Shown one piece after another: positions 18,267 through 28,512 of a stretch of DNA of 64,000 nt (position 1 is its first letter; each line of letters opens with the position of its first letter). Origin of the DNA: Betaproteobacteria bacterium (GTDB taxonomy: Bacteria; Pseudomonadota; Gammaproteobacteria; Burkholderiales; SG8-39); contig CANKMT010000004.1 in assembly GCA_947482825.1 (NCBI GenBank), positions 1 to 64,000 of the forward strand, in the 5' to 3' direction. The position numbers and the translations under genes were made by a program. The notes under the pieces were generated by a model. That model made no database searches. It had not been told where the DNA came from and saw nothing but the letters and a program-made list of their open reading frames with translations.

Positions 18267-19582
18267 TTCAGCAATTCCGGAGCGATCAATTTGGGCAGCC
18301 AAAGGACGATCTCCGGCCAGGTGATCAGGGCTACCAGCACGGCCAGCATCGGCATCAGCATGATCATGGTGTCCTTGAGCGCATATCGCAGTCGCACTTT
18401 CGCCACCGCGCAGGCGATCATGAGGCACATGCCGTATGGCGGAGTGACCAGGCCGAAGGCGAGCGACACGATGCCGATGATGGCGAACTGGATCGGATGC
18501 ATGTGCACCGAGTCGGCCAGCGGCTGCAGCGTGGTGCCGACGATGATGATCGCGGGAATCGCGTCGAGGAAGCAGCCGACCACGAGGAACACGAAGGCGA
18601 TGAAAAGGCCTACGCCCGTAATATCGAGCCCCCACGAAGTCACGTTGGACAGCAACGCCTTGGGAATCTGGTAGTAAGCGAGCAGCCAGCCGAAAGCGGA
18701 TGCGGTGCCGACGCAGAAGAGGGCCACCGAGGCGAGCTTGCCGGTCTCGACCAGAGTGCCATACAGGCGCTTCAAGTCCATTTCGCGGTATACGAAGATC
18801 GACAGCAATGCCGCGTAGATGACTGCGATCGCCGCCGACTCGGTCGCCGTGAACCAACCGAGCAGGATGCCGCCGACGATAATGAACGGTGTCATCAGGG
18901 CCGGGATCGAGTCCCAGATCGACATGAAGAATTCGCGCGCGGTTGCGCGCGGGTATACGGGATACTTCCGCCGCACGGCATAGATGTGCACGGTTACCAT
19001 CTGCGCTCCTGCGATCAGCAGGCCCGGGATGATGCCGGCGAGGTAAAGCGCGCCGATCGACACCGAGATCACGCCGCCCCAGACGATCATCAGGATTGAA
19101 GGCGGGATGATCACCGCGAGTACCGCCGAGACCGCCGTGATCGCGATCGAGAAGGACAGGTCGTAGCCTTCCTTGGTCTGCGCGTCGATGAAGATCTTGC
19201 TCTGGCTGGCGGCATCCGCGGTCGAGGAGCCCGAGATTCCGGCGAAAAACACCGAAAGCACCACGTTGATCTGCGCAAGCGCACCGGGGAAATTTCCCAC
19301 CATCGAGCGCGACAAGCGCACGAGGCGTTCAGTGATTCCACCGACGCTCATAAGGTTGGCGGTCAGCAGGAAGAACGGCACCGCAAGCAGGATGAACGAG
19401 TTGTAGGCCTTGAAGGTCTCGTTGAACAGCACCATCGGTGACAGGCGCGGCTCGATGATCAGGATCGGCAGGGTCGCCAGGCCGAGTGAAAAGGCGACCG
19501 GCACTCGCAGAACGAGCAAAACGAAGAACCCTCCAAACAGGATCAGGGCCGCGAGGCCGGGCGAAAGCGCCGCGGAGGTCAT
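18263..19582 (-). CDS. dctM: TRAP transporter large permease subunit
   Basis: Polytopic; VFFAGISGSSTADAASQSKIF DctM signature; overlaps flanking genes by 4 nt. Confidence 0.93.
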   Translation of the reverse strand: MTSAALSPGLAALILFGGFFVLLVLRVPVAFSLGLATLPILIIEPRLSPMVLFNETFKAYNSFILLAVPFFLLTANLMSVGGITERLVRLSRSMVGNFPGALAQINVVLSVFFAGISGSSTADAASQSKIFIDAQTKEGYDLSFSIAITAVSAVLAVIIPPSILMIVWGGVISVSIGALYLAGIIPGLLIAGAQMVTVHIYAVRRKYPVYPRATAREFFMSIWDSIPALMTPFIIVGGILLGWFTATESAAIAVIYAALLSIFVYREMDLKRLYGTLVETGKLASVALFCVGTASAFGWLLAYYQIPKALLSNVTSWGLDITGVGLFIAFVFLVVGCFLDAIPAIIIVGTTLQPLADSVHMHPIQFAIIGIVSLAFGLVTPPYGMCLMIACAVAKVRLRYALKDTMIMLMPMLAVLVALITWPEIVLWLPKLIAPELLK

Positions 19583-20061
19583 TCGGGCGCGCCGTTGACC
19601 ACGACGCGCAGGTTATGCACGAAGCCTTCGCCGAGGAAAAGCAGCCACGTAAAGCCGGTCATCGGCCAGGCGATGAAGATCAACCACATCGGCAGGTCGG
19701 CGATTTCCGAGGTCTGGTTCCAGCCAAACCGGGTGAATTCGATCCCCCACCAGATGAAGACGAGCGCGAAGACAAGCACGAAAACACTCGACACGATCCT
19801 GAGCAGTGCGTTGGCGCGCGGCTTCAATTCCGGCCACACATCGACTTCGAAGTGGGTGTTCTCGCGGATGCCGATCATGGCGCCCAGCATGACCATCCAG
19901 ATGAAAAGGAAGCGCGAGGCCTCCTCGGTCCAGATGTAGGCAGGGATCAGCGCCGTGAAGCGGGCGATGATCTGCATCGTTACCGGGATGAGAAGGATCG
20001 CAACTGTGGCGACCATCAGCCAGGTGAGCAGGTGGTGGTAGCCGTCGATGACTTTTTTCAT
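19579..20061 (-). CDS. dctQ: TRAP transporter small permease subunit
   Basis: Four hydrophobic segments; YIWTEEASRFLFIWMVMLGAMIGIRENTHFEVD. Confidence 0.92.
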   Translation of the reverse strand: MKKVIDGYHHLLTWLMVATVAILLIPVTMQIIARFTALIPAYIWTEEASRFLFIWMVMLGAMIGIRENTHFEVDVWPELKPRANALLRIVSSVFVLVFALVFIWWGIEFTRFGWNQTSEIADLPMWLIFIAWPMTGFTWLLFLGEGFVHNLRVVVNGAPE

Positions 20062-20099
20062 TGGGCGAACGGCCGCCGCCGGGACCCGCAACCTGCGGC

Positions 20100-20118
20100 G
20101 CCCGGCAAACGGCCGGGC
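20100..20118. terminator. GC-rich hairpin between dctP and dctQ (attenuator-like)
   Basis: GCCCGGC-AAACG-GCCGGGC; no U-tract. Confidence 0.35.
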
Positions 20119-21111
20119 CTACTTGAGGGCGTTGATCTTGGCGAAGATCTGGTCGGCGCCGATTTCCTTGGCGTAGGTTTCCATGACCGGATCGACGAGC
20201 TTCTTCATCTGGGCGCGGTCGGAGAAGGGCACGCGCTTGAGCTTGCCGGATTTTTCGAGGGCATCGAGCTTCTTGGTGTCCTCCGAGGACTCGATCTCGC
20301 GGCCGAAGGCGCCCGCTTCCTTGCCAGCCTTGACGATCGCGGCTTGCAGGTCCTTGGGCAGCTTGTTGAAGGTCTTCGAGGAGAAGCACAGCGGCCGGAT
20401 GGTGATCGCGTGCTCGGTCATCGACAGGTGCGGCGCGACTTCGAAGAACTTCATCTGCTCGACGCCCGCCGCCTCGTTCTCGCCCGCCGCGATCACGCCG
20501 TTCTGGATCGCGTTGTAGACCTCGTTGTAGGCGATCACCGAAGGCGACATCCCGATCGCCGCGAAGGTGCGGCTCCAGATCGGCGCGCCCTGCACACGCA
20601 CCTTGAGGCCCTTCATCTCGGCGAGGTTGCGAACCGGCTTGTTGACGAAGATGTTGCGCGTGCCGCCTCCTGCGTACCCGATGAGCATCACTTCGGCCTT
20701 CTGCGCCACCTCGTCGGCGATCGGCTTGAGCAGGTCGGCGTCCAGCACTTTGTTCCAATGGCTGAGGTCGCGGAAGATGAAGGGCGCGTCGATGAACGGC
20801 GCGGCTTTCGAGAACGTCGACATGTGCGCGGGCGAGACGATGGCGTAGTCAACCGCCTTGCCCTGGTTCATGTAGGCGAAGTAATCCTTCTCCAGGCCAA
20901 GTTCGCTGTTCTTGTGCAACACGAAATTGATCGGCTTGCCGTAGTACTTCTGCGTGAGCTCACCGAACTTCGTCAGCGCCTTGGTGAACGCGTGTTCGTC
21001 GGTAAACTGCGAGGCGCCGTGCAGCGTGATGGTCTGGGCAAAGGCCGGGAAGGCGCCGGCGACGGATGCGGCGGCCAGGATGAAGGCCGACAGGATGGTT
21101 CTGCGTTTCAT
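20119..21111 (-). CDS. dctP: TRAP transporter substrate-binding protein
   Basis: Signal peptide; GLKVRVQGAPIWSRTFAAIGMSPSVIAYNEVYNAIQNGVIAAGENE. Confidence 0.93.
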   Translation of the reverse strand: MKRRTILSAFILAAASVAGAFPAFAQTITLHGASQFTDEHAFTKALTKFGELTQKYYGKPINFVLHKNSELGLEKDYFAYMNQGKAVDYAIVSPAHMSTFSKAAPFIDAPFIFRDLSHWNKVLDADLLKPIADEVAQKAEVMLIGYAGGGTRNIFVNKPVRNLAEMKGLKVRVQGAPIWSRTFAAIGMSPSVIAYNEVYNAIQNGVIAAGENEAAGVEQMKFFEVAPHLSMTEHAITIRPLCFSSKTFNKLPKDLQAAIVKAGKEAGAFGREIESSEDTKKLDALEKSGKLKRVPFSDRAQMKKLVDPVMETYAKEIGADQIFAKINALK

Positions 21112-21184
21112 GATTTCTCCTCTGGTGGGCATTTCAGGTGTTGTCATTTTTGTAACTGCATTGTCGGGCATGCGCATCCCAAGC

Positions 21185-22033
21185 TCAAGGTGCGGGAGGC
21201 TCTTTTACCGTGACCCGCCACAAAGTGCGCGGGTCGTCGATGTCGGTCAGCGTCGCGGAGTGCAGCAGCGAGGCATTGTCCCAGATGACGAGATCGCCGA
21301 CACCGTACTTCAGGCGAAGCTGGTACTTCTCCGTCGTGGAATGACGTTTGAGCTGATCGAGCAGGTCGATCGCGGCCTCCTCGGCCATCCCCTCGATGCC
21401 GAAAGAGCTTCCCGATACCGAGTAAAGCGCCTTGCGCCCGGTGGCGGGGTGCGGTCGCGCGACGCGGTGGCGCACCCAGGCCATCTTCTCTTCCTGCTCG
21501 CCGCTGAGCACCGAGGCGGCTGTGCGCGAGGACTTCTCGAGGTCGTCGCGATTGCCGTAGTGGTGCAGGCCCATCAGGCCGTCGATGTCCGCGCGGGTCG
21601 ATTCGGGCAGGTCGTCATAGGCGGCGTACTGGTCGGCAAACAGCGTGTCGCCCCCTTTCGTCGGCACCTCAATCGAGTAGAGCAGCGTCGCCCGCGCCGG
21701 CACTTGCAGGTAAGAATAGTCGGTGTGGAAATAAGTGCCCGCGTCCTGCAACCCGATCGGCTTGCCGTCTTTCCTGCGGTTGGAAAGGATCAGGATGTCG
21801 GAGTGCTCGGGATGGTGGAACTGGTCGATGACGTGCGGCTCCGGCGGCCCGAAGCGCCGCGCGAAACCGAGAAATTGTTGCGCGGTGAGTTTCTGGCTGC
21901 GGAAGACCAGCACCTGTCCGGCATAGAAGGCCTCTTCGATTTCGCGGAACTGCGCCGGCGAAATCACCTGCGCAAGGTCGATCCCGGACGCCTCGAGGCC
22001 GAATCGCCCGCCCAGGGGACGCAACCCGAGCAT
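21185..22033 (-). CDS. TauD/TfdA family Fe(II)/2-oxoglutarate dioxygenase
   Basis: YFHTDYSYLQVPARATLLYSIEVP; WDNASLLHSATLTD. Confidence 0.9.
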   Translation of the reverse strand: MLGLRPLGGRFGLEASGIDLAQVISPAQFREIEEAFYAGQVLVFRSQKLTAQQFLGFARRFGPPEPHVIDQFHHPEHSDILILSNRRKDGKPIGLQDAGTYFHTDYSYLQVPARATLLYSIEVPTKGGDTLFADQYAAYDDLPESTRADIDGLMGLHHYGNRDDLEKSSRTAASVLSGEQEEKMAWVRHRVARPHPATGRKALYSVSGSSFGIEGMAEEAAIDLLDQLKRHSTTEKYQLRLKYGVGDLVIWDNASLLHSATLTDIDDPRTLWRVTVKEPPAP

Positions 22034-22034
22034 T

Positions 22035-23210
22035 TCAGGTGATCCCGTGAACCGCGAGGAGCGATTTCATACGCGCGCACGCAAGCAACGGATCGGCGAG
22101 CAGCCCGGTGGCATCGGCCAGCCGGAACAACTCGGCGAAATGCAGGATCGAGCGCGCGCTCTGCTGCCCGCCCACCATGACGAAGTGGTCCTGGTGGCCG
22201 TTGAGCCAGGCCATGAAGACGACGCCGGTCTTGTAGAACCTTGTCGGCGCGCAAAAGATGTGGCGCGACAACGGCACCGTGGGCGCGAGGATCTCGTGGT
22301 AGGCGGCCTTGTCGCCTGCGGCAAGCGCGGCAAGCGCAGCCGACGCCGCAGGCGCGATCGAATCGAAAATTCCGAGGAGCGCGTCCGAGTACCCGTGCGC
22401 GTCGCCTTCGATGAGTTCGGCGAAATTGAAGTCGTCGCCGGTGTACATCGTCACGCCCTTGGGCAAGCGGCGGCGCATCGCGATCTCTTTGTCCTTGTCG
22501 AGCAGCGAGATCTTGATGCCATCGACCTTTGCCGCGTTCCGCGTGAGCACGTCGAGGCACACGTCCATCGCAGCGTGGTGGTCCTTCTCGCCCCAATAAC
22601 CCGCCAGCGCCGGGTCGAACATCTCGCCGAGCCAGTGAATGATGACCGGCTCCCTGACCTGCGAGAGCACCCGGTCGTACACCAGCCCGTAGGCATCCGG
22701 CGACTTCGCGCAAGCGGCCAACGCGCGGCTCGCCATGAGGATGATTCGCCCGCCGGTTTTCTCGATCGCCGTGCACTGTTCTTCATAGGCCGCGATCACG
22801 TCGGCAATGGCGAGGCCGGCGCGCGGCGCAAGGTGATCGGTGCCCGCGCCGCTTGCCACGACTGCGCCCGGGAAGTCGCGCGCCGCATCGACCGAGCGGC
22901 GGACCAGCTCGAGCGCGTTCGGCCAGTCGAGGCCCATGCCGCGCTGCGAGGTGTCCATCGCCTCGGCCACGCCAAGGCCGTAAGACCAGAGGTGGCGTCG
23001 GTAGGCGATGGTCTTGTCCCAGTCGATGGCCGCGTCAAGCCACGGCTCCTTGGCCGAGAGCGGGTCGGCCACCACGTGGGCGGCGCCAAGCGCCTTGCGG
23101 TTGAAGGGGCGCGAAGGCTTGGCGAAGACCCGGGGCTCGCGCACCGAATAGTCTTCGAGCCGGCCGTTGGCCGCCGGCAGCTTGATGGTCAGAATCTGGT
23201 CGCGTTTCAT
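22035..23210 (-). CDS. Dihydrodipicolinate-synthase-like protein (DUF993-like)
   Basis: VREPVIIHWLGEMFDPALAGYWGEKD; KVDGIKISLLDKDKE; MYTGDDFNF. Confidence 0.75.
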   Translation of the reverse strand: MKRDQILTIKLPAANGRLEDYSVREPRVFAKPSRPFNRKALGAAHVVADPLSAKEPWLDAAIDWDKTIAYRRHLWSYGLGVAEAMDTSQRGMGLDWPNALELVRRSVDAARDFPGAVVASGAGTDHLAPRAGLAIADVIAAYEEQCTAIEKTGGRIILMASRALAACAKSPDAYGLVYDRVLSQVREPVIIHWLGEMFDPALAGYWGEKDHHAAMDVCLDVLTRNAAKVDGIKISLLDKDKEIAMRRRLPKGVTMYTGDDFNFAELIEGDAHGYSDALLGIFDSIAPAASAALAALAAGDKAAYHEILAPTVPLSRHIFCAPTRFYKTGVVFMAWLNGHQDHFVMVGGQQSARSILHFAELFRLADATGLLADPLLACARMKSLLAVHGIT

Positions 23211-24041
23211 TTGATCTCCCAACGGCGGATGATCGCTGCGTTGTCGAGGTCCCCGTCGCCCGCGGCCACCGCTTCCTCGAGCAGGCGGGCATGGGTCTCT
23301 GTAAGCGGCAGGCGCATCTGCGTCCCGCCCGCGAGCGCAAGCATGTGGTTCACGTCCTTCAGGTGCTGGCGGATGCGCGATTCCGGCGCCCAGTCGGCCA
23401 CCGCCATCTTCCGGCCCTTGGCCATCGCGGCGGGCGACGCGGCGGGCGATTCGTCGAGCATGTCGAGGAAGGCTTTGCGATCGATGCCGATCCTTTCGGC
23501 GAACGCCATTCCTTCGGCAAGCGCGACACGGTTGAGGCCGAGCACCAGATTGGTCGCGAGCTTTGCACGCGCGGCCATACCGACCGAACCGACCGCATGG
23601 CGTTGCGAGGCAATCGCCGCAAGGATGTCTTCGCAACCGGAAGAATCCCCGCCGACGAACATGGCCGCCTCCCCTCGGGCGATGGACTGCGAAGACCCGG
23701 ACAGCGTCGCCTCTACGTAGCCGATTCCGTCGGCGGCCAGCTTCTTCGCGAGCGCCTCGATGCGCAGGGGATCGCCTGTGGTGCAGTCGATGAACAGATC
23801 CGGTCGCGCCTTTGCAGCAACCGCCTCGACGTCCGGCGTGTCGTAGACCGCAAGTACTATGCGCCGGGCCTTCTCCGCCACCGCCTCGGTCGAAGCGGCC
23901 TTTTGCCCGCCGTACGCGGCAAGCGCCGCCGGGTCCACATCGTAGCCAAGGGTCTCGAAGCCGGCCGCTTCGAGGCGCGCAGCGATGGCGCGCCCGACCA
24001 GCCCCAGGCCCACGATCCCGACAACCCCCGCAGCGCCCATG
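23207..24041 (-). CDS. NAD(P)-dependent oxidoreductase (3-hydroxyisobutyrate dehydrogenase family)
   Basis: VGIVGLGLVGRAIAARLEAAGFETLGYD; EATLSGSSQSIARGEAAMFVGGD; KLATNLVLGLN. Confidence 0.9.
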
Positions 24042-24042
24042 C

Positions 24043-25020
24043 CTATTCGGTCTTGATCGCCGCGTCCGCGACGATTTTCGCCGAGCGCGCGATGTCTTCG
24101 CGTTGGAACTTCGCGAAATCTTCGGCCGATGCCGCCGACAACTCGTAACCCTGGTCGAGAAGCCTTTGTCTCAGGTCGGTCCCCAGCGCCTTGTTGACCT
24201 CGGCGTTGAGCTTCTGCGTCACCTCCTTGGGGAGGTTGGCCGGGCCCCAAAGCCCGTACCACGCGTAGATCTCGTAGCCCGGCAGCGTTTCGGAAACCGT
24301 GGGCGTATCCGGGGCCGAAGGAAGACGACGGGCGGACGTCACGGCGAGCACTTTCACGCGCGCGCTCTTCCAGTGCGGCAGTGCCCCGAGCACCGGATCC
24401 ATGAATCCCTGGATCTGCCCGCCGATGAGGTCCTGGTAGGCCGGCGTGGAGCCTTTGTACGGCACCACGAGGAGGTCGATGCCCGCGGCCCTCTTGAGCA
24501 TCTCGGTGGCGAGATGGCCCGCCGATCCGTTTGAGCCGATCGCGAACGCGAGCTTGCCGGGATTGGCCTTTGCATGGGCAATCAGATCGGAGACATTCTT
24601 CGCCGGCACCGAAGGCGAAACCGCCAGCGCGATCGGACCCTTGGCCACCAACGCGACTGCGGTGAAGTCCTTTTGCACGTCGTACGGCACGCTTTTCGAG
24701 ATCAACGGCGTGATCGTGAAGATGTTCGCATTGAAGAGCAGCGTGTAGCCGTCGGCCGCGCTCCGGGCGACTTCGTTCGCACCGATCGTGGCATTGCCGC
24801 CGGCGCGGTTCTCGACCACGAATCCCTGGCCGGTGGAATCGGCCATCTTCTGTGCCAGCAGCCGCCCGACCACGTCGGTCGGACCGCCGGGCGGGAACGG
24901 GATCACCACCTTGACCGGCCTGGCCGGATATTGCGCGTGCGCGACGCCGATTGCGACGATGACGCCGAGCACGGCCGAAAAGAGGCGCGCGATCACTTGA
25001 GTGCCGGCACGTCCAGCCAT
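24043..25020 (-). CDS. TctC/Bug family solute-binding protein
   Basis: YPARPVKVVIPFPPGGPTDVVGRLL; RAGGNATIGANEVARSAADGYTLLFN. Confidence 0.9.
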   Translation of the reverse strand: MAGRAGTQVIARLFSAVLGVIVAIGVAHAQYPARPVKVVIPFPPGGPTDVVGRLLAQKMADSTGQGFVVENRAGGNATIGANEVARSAADGYTLLFNANIFTITPLISKSVPYDVQKDFTAVALVAKGPIALAVSPSVPAKNVSDLIAHAKANPGKLAFAIGSNGSAGHLATEMLKRAAGIDLLVVPYKGSTPAYQDLIGGQIQGFMDPVLGALPHWKSARVKVLAVTSARRLPSAPDTPTVSETLPGYEIYAWYGLWGPANLPKEVTQKLNAEVNKALGTDLRQRLLDQGYELSAASAEDFAKFQREDIARSAKIVADAAIKTE

Positions 25021-26141
25021 TTGCGCTCCTTCCAGCTCTTGAGACCGAGTTCGGCCAGCTGCACGCCGCGCGCGCCTTCCATGAGGTCCCAGCGGAACGG
25101 GCCTTCGCCCGCCACGTGGCGCAGGAACAACTCCCACTGCGCCTTGAATGCATTCTCCGCAGGCGCGTTGTCGGGGACTTCCTGCCAGCCGGCGAAGAAG
25201 TCGATCGGCTGCGGGATGTCCGGATTCCAGACCGGCTTGGGCGTGTTGACGCGCGACTGGGTGAAGCAGCGCCGCAGGCCCGCCACCGCCGAGCCGTGCG
25301 TGCCGTCGACCTGCAGAGTGAGAAGGTCGTCGCGCCGCACGCGCACCACCCAGGAACTGTTGAAGTGCGCGATCACGCCCCCCTCGAGCTGGAAGGTCGC
25401 GTAAGCCGCGTCGTCGGCCGTGGCCTTGTACTTCTTGCCGGTCTCGTCCCAGCGCTCGGGAATGTGCGTCGCGCCCAGGCACGACACCGCCTTGACTTCG
25501 CCGAACAGGTTGTCCAGCACGTAACGCCAGTGGCAGAGCATGTCGAGGATGATTCCACCGCCGTCGGCCGTGCGGTAGTTCCAGCTAGGGCGCTGGGCTT
25601 CCTGCCAGTCGCCCTCGAACACCCAGTAACCGAACTCGCCGCGAACCGAAAGGATCTTGCCGAAGAAGCCGGAGTCCCGAAGCATCTTGAGCTTGAGCAA
25701 CCCCGGCAGCCAGAGCTTGTCCTGCACCACGCCGTGCTTGATGCCGGCTTTTTTGGCGGCCTTGTAGAGGTCGAGAGCCTCGCGCAGGTTGGTCGCCACG
25801 GGCTTCTCGCAATAGACGTGCTTGCCTGCAGCGATCGCCTGCTTGAGCAGCGTCGGGCGCAACTGCGTGGACGCGGCATCGAAGAACACGGTGTCGTTCT
25901 TGTCCTTGAGCGCCTTGGCGAGGTCCGTGGTCCAGCGCGCGATGCCGTGGGCGGCCGCCAGCGCCTCGACCTTGCCGGCGTTGCGGCCGACGAGGATCGG
26001 GTCCGGCATCAGGCGCGTGCCGTCCGCGAGGCGCACGCCGCCCTCCTTCCTGCTCGCCACAATCGAGCGCACGAGATGCTGGTTGGTGCCCATGCGTCCG
26101 GTGACGCCATTCATGATGATGCCGATTCGCTTCTCTGCCAT
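24993..26141 (-). CDS. Gfo/Idh/MocA family oxidoreductase
   Basis: IGIIMNGVTGRMG; GKHVYCEKPVATNLREALDLYKAAKKAG. Confidence 0.88.
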   Translation of the reverse strand: MAEKRIGIIMNGVTGRMGTNQHLVRSIVASRKEGGVRLADGTRLMPDPILVGRNAGKVEALAAAHGIARWTTDLAKALKDKNDTVFFDAASTQLRPTLLKQAIAAGKHVYCEKPVATNLREALDLYKAAKKAGIKHGVVQDKLWLPGLLKLKMLRDSGFFGKILSVRGEFGYWVFEGDWQEAQRPSWNYRTADGGGIILDMLCHWRYVLDNLFGEVKAVSCLGATHIPERWDETGKKYKATADDAAYATFQLEGGVIAHFNSSWVVRVRRDDLLTLQVDGTHGSAVAGLRRCFTQSRVNTPKPVWNPDIPQPIDFFAGWQEVPDNAPAENAFKAQWELFLRHVAGEGPFRWDLMEGARGVQLAELGLKSWKERKWLDVPALK

Positions 26142-26151
26142 GACTGGGTCC

Positions 26152-27114
26152 TTATTTCTTCTTCGCCAAACCGAGGCGGTCGATGATCTTTCGTTCGCGC
26201 TCGAATTGCTCGCGCGCAAACCGGGTGTAGTCCTCGCTCGACTGGTACCAGACCGGCTGGTTGTACTTCTCGAGCGTCCTGAGGTGGATCGGGTCTTCGA
26301 GTCCTTTCTTGAAGGCATCATGCAACACACGCACGATCGCCGGCGGCGTCGCGGCCGGCACGCCGATGCCGTAGGGGCTGGTCGAGACGATGCCGTAACC
26401 GAGTTCGGTGAGCGTCGGCACCTCCGGCCAGACGGCCACGCGCTTTTCGGTGAACACCGCGAGGACCCGGGCCTTGCCTGCCGCCACGTGGGGCACCGCG
26501 CCAGTCGAATCGACCGCGACGTCGAGGTGGCCGCCAAGCATCGCCGTGAGCATGTCGGCACTGCCTTTGTAGGGGATGTGGTTGAACTTCACGCCCTGTG
26601 CAGTCGACAACTCCTCGGTCGCCAGATGCACCGAGCCGCCGATCCCGTGCGAGCCGTAGCTGATCTTGCCGGGACTGGACCGGGCCGCGGCTATCAGCTC
26701 GGCCATGGACTTCCAGGGCGCGTCGCTGCGCACGATTACGGCGAAGACATAACCGGAAACGCCCATGACGTACTGGATGTCCTTGATGGGGTCGTAGGCC
26801 ACGTTTTCCATGTGCGGCAGGCGAAACACCGTGATCGGCGTCATGCTCACCGTGTAGCCGTCGGGCTTGGCATTGACGAGCGCGGCCGCGCCCAGGGTGC
26901 CGGTCGCGCCGGGGCGGTTCTCGACCACCACGGGCTGGCCGAGGTATTTCGAGGTCGCCTCGGCCAGCGCGCGTCCGGCGATGTCGGTGGGCCCCCCGGC
27001 TGGAAATGTCACCAGCAATGTCACAGGCTTGACTGGGAACGCCTGCGCAGCGCTCGGAAGCGCAAGCAGCAGGCCCGTGATAAACAGCAGCAGCCGCACC
27101 GATTTCTCCGTCAT
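26152..27114 (-). CDS. TctC/Bug family solute-binding protein
   Basis: FPVKPVTLLVTFPAGGPTDIAGRALA; RPGATGTLGAAALVNAKPDGYTVSM. Confidence 0.9.
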   Translation of the reverse strand: MTEKSVRLLLFITGLLLALPSAAQAFPVKPVTLLVTFPAGGPTDIAGRALAEATSKYLGQPVVVENRPGATGTLGAAALVNAKPDGYTVSMTPITVFRLPHMENVAYDPIKDIQYVMGVSGYVFAVIVRSDAPWKSMAELIAAARSSPGKISYGSHGIGGSVHLATEELSTAQGVKFNHIPYKGSADMLTAMLGGHLDVAVDSTGAVPHVAAGKARVLAVFTEKRVAVWPEVPTLTELGYGIVSTSPYGIGVPAATPPAIVRVLHDAFKKGLEDPIHLRTLEKYNQPVWYQSSEDYTRFAREQFERERKIIDRLGLAKKK

Positions 27115-28502
27115 CGCATCCTCCTCATCGAATCCCAATCGGGCATCGCCTCGCTTGCGAACCCTTTGCAAGCGAGGCTGCCGATGCCGAGCATGCCGTC
27201 CTTGATCGCCACGCGAACCGCACCGTGGCTGCGTTCATAAAGATCGGGGTGCGCGGCGAGAAAGGCGGCCTGCTCCTTCTCCGGCAGGCTCGCCATGCCG
27301 TTCACGTAATGGTGTCCGTTGCGCTCGACATGCGTGAGCCCTAGCAACGAAACCAGCGCAAGGTCCTGCTGGATTGCGAGGCCCGGCTGGATCGTAAGAT
27401 CTTCGCCGGACATCATGAATCCGTCGCCCCAGGCCGCGCAGCGGGCGCGGTTGATCAGCGACTTGTACAGGCCCTTGCAGGTCTTCGAGGACACGCCGCG
27501 ATAGCCGAGTTCCTTCGCGCGCGGGAAGGCGTCCAGCGAATCGTCCGATTCGTCGATGATCACTGGCTTCTCGGCCGAGAGCTTTTCCACGCTTCGGGCA
27601 AACGCATTCTGCCGCTTGATCGGCTGCTCGATGAAGATGATGCTCTCGACCATGCGCGCGAGGCGGGGCGTCGCCTTCATCTTTGCCCACAGCTCGGCCA
27701 CGCCATCGACGTCCTCGTACTGCTCGTTGCCGTCGAGCGAGGCGTAGTAAGGCGGCCCGATTCGGTCGATCACCGACGCGATCGCCGAAAGGCGCTCGAG
27801 GTCCGCCGCGACATTGCCGCCGACTTTGAGCTTGAAGTACCGATGCCAGTACGTCTCGACAACCTGCTCGAGCGTTTCGGGCAGGCCGTCATTGACGGGG
27901 GAGGTGTTGTCCGCATCGGTGATCGGGTCCACGAGCCCAACGGTGTGACGCGCCGCAATCGTGCGGGCCGGCTTCAAGCCCGCAGCGAACTGCGCCAGCG
28001 CGAGACCTTCGAATACGGTGAGGCCGGGCAGGTTGGATTGCACCGCCTCGTAAAACGACACTCCGCAAGCGCGGCAAAGCGCATCGAGCACCGCACGGTC
28101 GATGAGCGCCGGCCCGTAGCAGGCCACGAGGCTGTTCAGGCCGCGCGCGGCGCCCGCCTCGATTTGCGCGAGGTAGTGGGCCCGGTTGTGGCCGAAAGCA
28201 GTGTTCGCGCCGCCGGCAAGGTAGGCCTCCTTCGCCAAAGACAGCGCCAGGCGCAGCTGGTCGAAATTGTCTTCGTTGCTGAGCGCGGGGTTCTTGTCGA
28301 ACCATTTGGGCGCCAGCAATTCCGCGGCGGCGCCTGTCGCTTCGCGGCCGTCTTCGAGGCGGATGCGCACCCGCGCAAAAGCCTGGGGCGATTCGGTGAG
28401 CGTGACCACGCCGAAGCGAAACGGCATGCGCAGCTTTACGTCGCGCTCGAACAGGTCGATTGCGACGATCGAAAAACGCGGGGCGACGGCGGTGGCAGTC
28501 AT
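27111..28502 (-). CDS. Enolase superfamily (mandelate racemase/muconate lactonizing enzyme-like) protein
   Basis: RYFKLKVGG; YYASLDGNEQYEDVD; IIFIEQPIKR; KPVIIDESDDSLDAF. Confidence 0.82.
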   Translation of the reverse strand: MTATAVAPRFSIVAIDLFERDVKLRMPFRFGVVTLTESPQAFARVRIRLEDGREATGAAAELLAPKWFDKNPALSNEDNFDQLRLALSLAKEAYLAGGANTAFGHNRAHYLAQIEAGAARGLNSLVACYGPALIDRAVLDALCRACGVSFYEAVQSNLPGLTVFEGLALAQFAAGLKPARTIAARHTVGLVDPITDADNTSPVNDGLPETLEQVVETYWHRYFKLKVGGNVAADLERLSAIASVIDRIGPPYYASLDGNEQYEDVDGVAELWAKMKATPRLARMVESIIFIEQPIKRQNAFARSVEKLSAEKPVIIDESDDSLDAFPRAKELGYRGVSSKTCKGLYKSLINRARCAAWGDGFMMSGEDLTIQPGLAIQQDLALVSLLGLTHVERNGHHYVNGMASLPEKEQAAFLAAHPDLYERSHGAVRVAIKDGMLGIGSLACKGFASEAMPDWDSMRRMR

Positions 28503-28512
28503 GCGGCCCTCC

